A stretch of 64,000 nucleotides of DNA from Prevotella sp. GTDB taxonomy: Bacteria > Bacteroidota > Bacteroidia > Bacteroidales > Bacteroidaceae. Of this stretch, positions 59,637-64,000 are shown piece by piece. The stretch spans positions 1 to 64,000 of the forward strand of contig JAFZRU010000031.1 in the NCBI GenBank assembly GCA_017619755.1, given 5' to 3'. Below the pieces are notes generated by a model. It was given only the letters and a program-made list of their open reading frames with translations, searched no databases and was not told where the DNA came from. Made by a program: the position numbers and the translations under genes. Within the stretch, counting starts at the first letter, position 1. Every line of letters starts with the position of its first letter.

Positions 59637-60174
59637 TGTTGTGGTCCCTTTCTTGTTGTTCGAGGAAGGCGCTGACCTCCTCTTCGGTGCTTCGCGTGAT
59701 GGCTATTCTCCCGCTTCGTGTATATTGCAACACACATCCAAATTCGTTGAGTGCCCTGAAGAGGGAAACGATGTCCTCCGTCAACCCGCTCTTCATCACC
59801 GCCACGTAGGTGGGGTTCACCTCCGTGATTTGCGCGTCGTACCGTCTGATGATGCGCGACACCTCTGGGTTGTCCAACACCACTTGTGTGGATAGTTTGT
59901 ATAGTCCTGTCTCTCGTATGAATAATTGGTCGTCGGTGTAGAATTTCGCCTTCACCACGTCGATTTTCTTCTCTATCTGCTTGGTGATTTTCTCTATCTG
60001 ATCGGGGTAGCTCCATGCCGTGATGGTGTATTTGTGCACGCCATCGATGCTCGATGCCGAGACGTTGAGGCTCTCGATGTTCACCTGTCTGCGTGTAAAG
60101 ACTGCGGTGATTTGGTTGAGGATGCCGGCGATGTTCTCCGAATAGACGAGCAGTGTGTAAAAAGTCTTTTCCAT
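59614..60174 (-). CDS. ilvN: Acetolactate synthase small (regulatory) subunit
   Basis: The regulatory subunit binds valine and activates the large subunit. The 186-residue protein has an ACT domain at the start (FYTLLVYSENIAGILNQITA, VFTRRQVNIESLNVSASSID) and the second domain (LSTQVVLDNPEVSRIIRRYD). It follows ilvB by 23 bp. Its 3' end overlaps the thioesterase start, which suggests coupled translation. Length is a little above the usual 160. Confidence 0.93.
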   Translation of the reverse strand: MEKTFYTLLVYSENIAGILNQITAVFTRRQVNIESLNVSASSIDGVHKYTITAWSYPDQIEKITKQIEKKIDVVKAKFYTDDQLFIRETGLYKLSTQVVLDNPEVSRIIRRYDAQITEVNPTYVAVMKSGLTEDIVSLFRALNEFGCVLQYTRSGRIAITRSTEEEVSAFLEQQERDHNNANGQGR

Positions 60175-60197
60175 TGTCTTGACAAGTATGGTTGTCC

Positions 60198-61904
60198 TTA
60201 TATCTCAAGCATCATTTCATCCACGCTCATTCCCGGTGGTGTGATGGGCAGCACGTCGTCGTCCTCCTTGATGGCACATTCCAGCAGGAAGGCCCCCGGG
60301 GTGTTCAGCATCTCCTGCACGGCTGCTTGCAATTCACTCCTGTCGATGAGTGCCCGGTATCCTATGCCGTAAGCTTGTGCGATGTAGCGGAATTGGGGAT
60401 TGAGCATGTATGTAAACGACTTTCTCTTGTTCCAAAACATGTCCTGCCACTGCCTGACGTTTCCCAAATAGTTGTTGTTGAGCATGATCATCTTCACTGG
60501 CGAGCGTTGCTCCATGATGGTGCCAAGTTCCTCGATGCACATCTGCAACCCTCCGTCGCCCATGAAACAACAAATGGTGCGCTCGGGGGCTCCGAAAGTG
60601 GCTCCGATGGCGGCCGGCAACCCATAACCCATAGTGCCAAGGCCTCCGCTGCTGACGACGGAGCGCTTTTTCTTGTACTTGAAATACCGGCACGAGAAGA
60701 GCTGGTTCTGCCCCACGTCGGTGACAAGTACCGCCTCTCCTTTGGTGGCCTCCGCCACGGCGTTGACAACCTCTCCCATGAGCAGCGGTCCCTCTATCGG
60801 ATGAATGGCCGGCTCCACCACGGTCTCCCTCTCCTTCTGCTCAAGAGGTTTGAAGCTTTCCCTCCATTCACGGTGGTCGGCCTTCTTGAGCAATCGTGTG
60901 ATGGCGGGCAGCGACACCTTGCAGTCGCCCACCACGGCCACGTCTGCCTTGACGTTCTTGTTGATTTCCGATTTGTCGATGTCCAAGTGAACCACTTTGG
61001 CCTGCTTGGCGTAGGTGTCAGTGCGTCCCGTGACCCTGTCGCTAAAACGCATGCCGATGGCTATCAACACGTCGCACTCCTGCTCCTTGAGGTTGGGGGC
61101 GTAATTCCCATGCATACCAAGCATTCCCACGTTGAGCGGGTGATCGGAGGGCAGTGCCGACAGTCCGAGCATGGTTCTTCCGGCGGGGATGTCGGCCTTC
61201 TCCAAGAATTCGAGCAACTCGTTGTGCGCGTTGCCCAGTTCCACCCCCTGCCCCACGAGTGCGAGGGGTTTCTTTGCTTGGTTGATGAGTTCCGCTGCCT
61301 GACGGACACACAACTCGTCAAGTTTGGGGTATGGCACGTAACTCCTGATGAAATTCACGTGTTGCGGCTCCCATTCCGTAGTGCCGGTCTGTGCATTTTT
61401 CAAGAAGTCGAGCACCACTGGTCCCGGCCTTCCGCTCTTGGCGATGAAGAAAGCCCTGCTCACTGCCCACGCCACATCCTTGGCGTGTCGTATCTGGTAA
61501 CTCCATTTGGAGATGGGTTGGGAGACACCTACGAGGTCCACTTCCTGAAAGGCGTCGGTGCCAAGGGCGGCGACACCCACCTGCCCGGCGATGACTACGA
61601 TGGGCGTAGAGTCCATCATGGCGTCAGCCACACCGGTGAGGGTGTTGGTGGCTCCCGGCCCACTGGTGACGAGGCAAACGCCCACTTCTCCGCTCACCCT
61701 GGCATATCCCTCTGCAGCGTGTGCCGCCGCTTGCTCATGCCTAACGAGGATGTGCTCAAAGGCCTTTTTCTCTCCTCGTGTGTAGTCGAAGAGTGCGTCA
61801 TAGACTGGCATGATGGCCCCTCCCGGATATCCGAAGATGGTGGTGACACCCTCTTGCTGAAGCGACCTCATGAGAGCTTCCGAACCAGTGATAATCTCTT
61901 TCAT
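60198..61904 (-). CDS. ilvB: Acetolactate synthase large subunit
   Basis: The catalytic subunit is a TPP/FAD enzyme forming acetolactate from pyruvate. The 568-residue protein has TIFGYPGGAIMPVYDALFDY, the catalytic Glu in ILVRHEQAAAHAAEGYARVS, GEVGVCLVTSGPGATNTLTG, FAD-region GLSALPSDHPLNVGMLGMHG and TPP-binding MGDGGLQMCIEELGTIMEQR. It lies 19 bp after ilvD. Length and motifs are standard. Confidence 0.96.
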   Translation of the reverse strand: MKEIITGSEALMRSLQQEGVTTIFGYPGGAIMPVYDALFDYTRGEKKAFEHILVRHEQAAAHAAEGYARVSGEVGVCLVTSGPGATNTLTGVADAMMDSTPIVVIAGQVGVAALGTDAFQEVDLVGVSQPISKWSYQIRHAKDVAWAVSRAFFIAKSGRPGPVVLDFLKNAQTGTTEWEPQHVNFIRSYVPYPKLDELCVRQAAELINQAKKPLALVGQGVELGNAHNELLEFLEKADIPAGRTMLGLSALPSDHPLNVGMLGMHGNYAPNLKEQECDVLIAIGMRFSDRVTGRTDTYAKQAKVVHLDIDKSEINKNVKADVAVVGDCKVSLPAITRLLKKADHREWRESFKPLEQKERETVVEPAIHPIEGPLLMGEVVNAVAEATKGEAVLVTDVGQNQLFSCRYFKYKKKRSVVSSGGLGTMGYGLPAAIGATFGAPERTICCFMGDGGLQMCIEELGTIMEQRSPVKMIMLNNNYLGNVRQWQDMFWNKRKSFTYMLNPQFRYIAQAYGIGYRALIDRSELQAAVQEMLNTPGAFLLECAIKEDDDVLPITPPGMSVDEMMLEI

Positions 61905-61923
61905 GTCGATGGTGGTTGGTGTG

Positions 61924-63732
61924 TTAAAGTATGATTCTCACGCCGCCCTTGTCGGCTGAACTGACGCTTTGGGCGTAAGCCTTGAGGGCGCGGCTCACCA
62001 CTCGTTTCCTTTCGAGAGGTCGTTGCTCCCTTGCTTCGAGTTCCTGGTCGGTGAGTGCCACGTTGATGGTGCGTCGTGGTATGTCGATTTCGATGATGTC
62101 GCCGTCGATGATCTTTCCGATGTTCCCGCCGGAGGCAGCCTCGGGTGAGATGTGCCCGATGCTGAGGCCGGAAGTGCCTCCGGAGAAACGTCCGTCGGTG
62201 ATGAGGGCGCACTCCTTTCCCAGATGCATGCTCTTAATATAAGAGGTGGGATAGAGCATCTCCTGCATGCCAGGACCTCCCTTGGGCCCTTCGTGGGTGA
62301 TGACGACACAGTCGCCGCTCTTCACCTTCCCGCCAAGAATTCCCTCGCAAGCGTCCTCCTGTGAGTCAAACACCTTTGCCGGTCCACGGAAGGTCCATAG
62401 TTCCTCGTCCACGCCGGCGGTCTTCACCACGCATCCGTCCTGTGCAATGTTGCCGAAGAGAACGGCGAGCCCGCCATCCTTGGTATAGGCGTGCTCGATG
62501 TCGCGGATGCAGCCATCAGCGCGGTCTTGATCAAATTCTTTCCACACCTTGTCCTGTGACCCCATCTTGGTGGAGAAGCATCCTCCGGGGGCGCTGCCAT
62601 AGATACGTGCCGCCTCGTCGTCGATGCCGGCGGGGTCGGTAATGGAGTATTTCGACACGGCCTCCGCTGTGGTAAGACCATCTACGCGGATGGCGTCGAG
62701 CAAGAGACCTCCCTTCTCCAACTCGCCCATGATGCCGAGGATGCCTCCGGCCCTGCCACATTCCTGAACGCTGTATTTTTGTGTGTTGGGAGACAGTTTG
62801 CAAAGGCATGGCACCTTGCGGCTCAGTTCGTCGATGTCACGCATCTTAAAGTCCACGCCGGCCTCTTGTGCCACGGCGAGGAGGTGCAACACAGTGTTGG
62901 TGGAGCCGCCCATGGCGATGTCGAGCGTCATAGCGTTGAGGAAAGCATTGCGGGTGGCGATGCTTTTGGGCAGGACGCTCTCGTCACCGTCGCGGTAGTA
63001 TTTGAAAGCGTTATCGACAATCAACCTTGCGGCGTCCTGGAAGAGGCGCACGCGGTTGACATGGGTGGCCACGATCGTGCCGTTGCCGGGCAAAGAGAGG
63101 CCGATGGCCTCGGTAAGTGAATTCATGGAGTTGGCGGTGAACATACCGGAGCAACTGCCGCAACCCGGGCAGGCGCACTGCTCAAGCTCAGCCACGTCGG
63201 CGTCGCTCATCTGCGGGTCGGCCCCCTTCACCATGGCAGTGATGAGGTCGGCATTCTCGCCACGCCATCTGCCGGCCTCCATAGGGCCTCCACTGACGAA
63301 GACGGCGGGGATGTTGAGGCGCATGGCGGCCATCAGCATGCCGGGCGTCACCTTGTCGCAGTTGGAAATGCACACCATAGCGTCGGCCTTGTGGGCGTTC
63401 ACCATGTACTCCACGCTGTCGGCGATGATGTCACGCGAGGGCAGCGAGTAAAGCATGCCGTCATGCCCCATGGCGATGCCGTCGTCGATGGCGATGGTGT
63501 TGAACTCTGCAGCATAGCATCCGAGTTTCTCGATTTCGCGCTTCACCTCCTGCCCTATCTCATGCAAGTGCGTGTGCCCCGGCACAAACTGCGTGAAGGA
63601 GTTGACCACGGCGATGATGGGTTTTCCAAACTGCTCCCTCTTCATTCCTGCGGCCACCCACAAGGCTCTTGCTCCGGCCATCTTGCGACCCTCGGTGCAA
63701 ACGGCACTTCTCAATTGATGTTTCCAGTCCAT
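61924..63732 (-). CDS. ilvD: Dihydroxy-acid dehydratase
   Basis: IlvD dehydrates dihydroxy-acids to the oxo-acids, the third common step for valine, leucine and isoleucine. The 602-residue protein has the Fe-S cluster Cys in [15 protein letters not shown] and [45 protein letters not shown], and [20 protein letters not shown] near the end. It is the first gene of the ilvD-B-N-thioesterase operon. The promoter and a leader hairpin lie immediately upstream. Confidence 0.96.
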   Translation of the reverse strand: MDWKHQLRSAVCTEGRKMAGARALWVAAGMKREQFGKPIIAVVNSFTQFVPGHTHLHEIGQEVKREIEKLGCYAAEFNTIAIDDGIAMGHDGMLYSLPSRDIIADSVEYMVNAHKADAMVCISNCDKVTPGMLMAAMRLNIPAVFVSGGPMEAGRWRGENADLITAMVKGADPQMSDADVAELEQCACPGCGSCSGMFTANSMNSLTEAIGLSLPGNGTIVATHVNRVRLFQDAARLIVDNAFKYYRDGDESVLPKSIATRNAFLNAMTLDIAMGGSTNTVLHLLAVAQEAGVDFKMRDIDELSRKVPCLCKLSPNTQKYSVQECGRAGGILGIMGELEKGGLLLDAIRVDGLTTAEAVSKYSITDPAGIDDEAARIYGSAPGGCFSTKMGSQDKVWKEFDQDRADGCIRDIEHAYTKDGGLAVLFGNIAQDGCVVKTAGVDEELWTFRGPAKVFDSQEDACEGILGGKVKSGDCVVITHEGPKGGPGMQEMLYPTSYIKSMHLGKECALITDGRFSGGTSGLSIGHISPEAASGGNIGKIIDGDIIEIDIPRRTINVALTDQELEAREQRPLERKRVVSRALKAYAQSVSSADKGGVRIIL

Positions 63733-63761
63733 AATGCTTGTTATTTCTTTCTACCTTTCCT

Positions 63762-63788
63762 AACGCCTGACACTTGCAGCCAGGCGTT
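63762..63788 (-). promoter_or_regulatory. Leader hairpin of the ilvD operon
   Basis: AACGCCTG and CAGGCGTT are perfect complements with an 11-nt loop, right after the predicted transcription start and 30 bp before the ATG. No leader peptide with branched-chain codons is visible, so classic attenuation is unlikely. The remaining 170 bp to the window edge hold no gene that I can see. Confidence 0.5.
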
Positions 63789-63795
63789 TGAAATG

Positions 63796-63826
63796 CAAAG
63801 GTAGTTAGTTTTTGCGTAACGACCAA
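63796..63826 (-). promoter_or_regulatory. Promoter of the ilvDBN operon
   Basis: TTGG (63826-63823) and TACCTTTG (63803-63796) are exactly 19 bp apart on the minus strand. Confidence 0.8.
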
Positions 63827-64000
63827 TCATTTACATACAAAAATTGCTTTTTGCCTACAAAACGCAAGTGAAATGGCGGCTCCTATTACATTGAAAGGCT
63901 CCTCATACCACCATTTCCCAGCAACATTGATGGACTGATGTCAAATTGAAAGATGACTGAGAGCACCCCGCTCCGAAAAGAGTTAATAAACTTTAAAAGG

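Noticed and set aside
60192-61934. 580-codon plus-strand frame opposite ilvB
   Set aside because: It is a shadow of ilvB, with no domain, promoter or plausible composition. The same applies to 25936-27465 opposite the 875-residue surface protein and to 1531-2286 opposite pgi.
63762-63788. Classic ilv attenuator with leader peptide
   Set aside because: No short ORF rich in Ile, Leu or Val codons lies between the promoter and ilvD; only one hairpin is present.

Overview
The window looks like chromosomal DNA of a Bacteroidetes species close to Prevotella. The pointers are a SusC/SusD polysaccharide locus, proteins with C-terminal ends resembling type IX secretion sorting domains, a DUF3822-rsmD pair, an acyl-ACP thioesterase inside the ilv operon, and many promoters of the Bacteroidetes form (TTTG or TTGG, about 19 bp, then TAnnTTTG). 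No rRNA, tRNA, CRISPR array, integrase or transposase was seen. The housekeeping genes are visibly GC-rich. The stretch at about 31.2-42.8 kb and the first kilobase are AT-richer and look accessory.

Layout. 0-0.8 kb: two AT-rich lipoprotein genes, the first cut by the window edge. 1.1-4.8 kb: pgi, a HAD phosphatase, a lipoprotein and mnmA in one tight operon. 4.9-10.5 kb: an outer-membrane barrel, a beta-propeller with a C-terminal anchor, rsgA, frr, DUF3822 and rsmD. 10.5-15.4 kb: an RND efflux pump and its adaptor, preceded by a coupled 58-residue ORF that may be the stump of a pectinase gene, and a GNAT acetyltransferase. 15.5-21.2 kb: a DUF2442 protein and the dnaG-TPR-cls operon. 21.4-28.2 kb: a large pectate lyase with autotransporter-type repeats and a companion surface protein. 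28.4-31.1 kb: an RluA-type pseudouridine synthase, a small membrane protein, menA and a lipoprotein.

31.2-41.4 kb holds an eight-gene operon on the minus strand. It encodes a three-helix membrane protein, a 1029-residue tubulin/FtsZ-like protein with a C-terminal GYF-type domain, a zinc-ribbon membrane protein with a MORN-like tail, three exported proteins (one with an NTF2-like domain) and two PEGA-type proteins, one ending in a beta-barrel-like region and one in 54-bp repeats. A strong -7 element lies about 300 bp upstream, and the leader can fold into a pseudoknot. Across a gap with two copies of a palindromic repeat lies a plus-strand pair: a possible DNA-binding protein and a transmembrane Ser/Thr kinase with a QEKVxx repeat. 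This is the best candidate for a poorly described system, probably envelope-associated and cytoskeletal.

45.5-48.3 kb: fabK, a MATE exporter and a short transcription unit with a 26-residue membrane peptide. 48.4-57.4 kb: an arabinan utilisation locus (SusC, SusD, a lipoprotein with repeated lectin-like modules, a GH43 arabinanase). 57.7-63.8 kb: branched-chain amino-acid biosynthesis, ilvD-ilvB-ilvN-thioesterase, with ilvC on its own promoter. The pectate lyase, the arabinan locus and the possible pectinase stump together suggest a pectin-rich plant diet.
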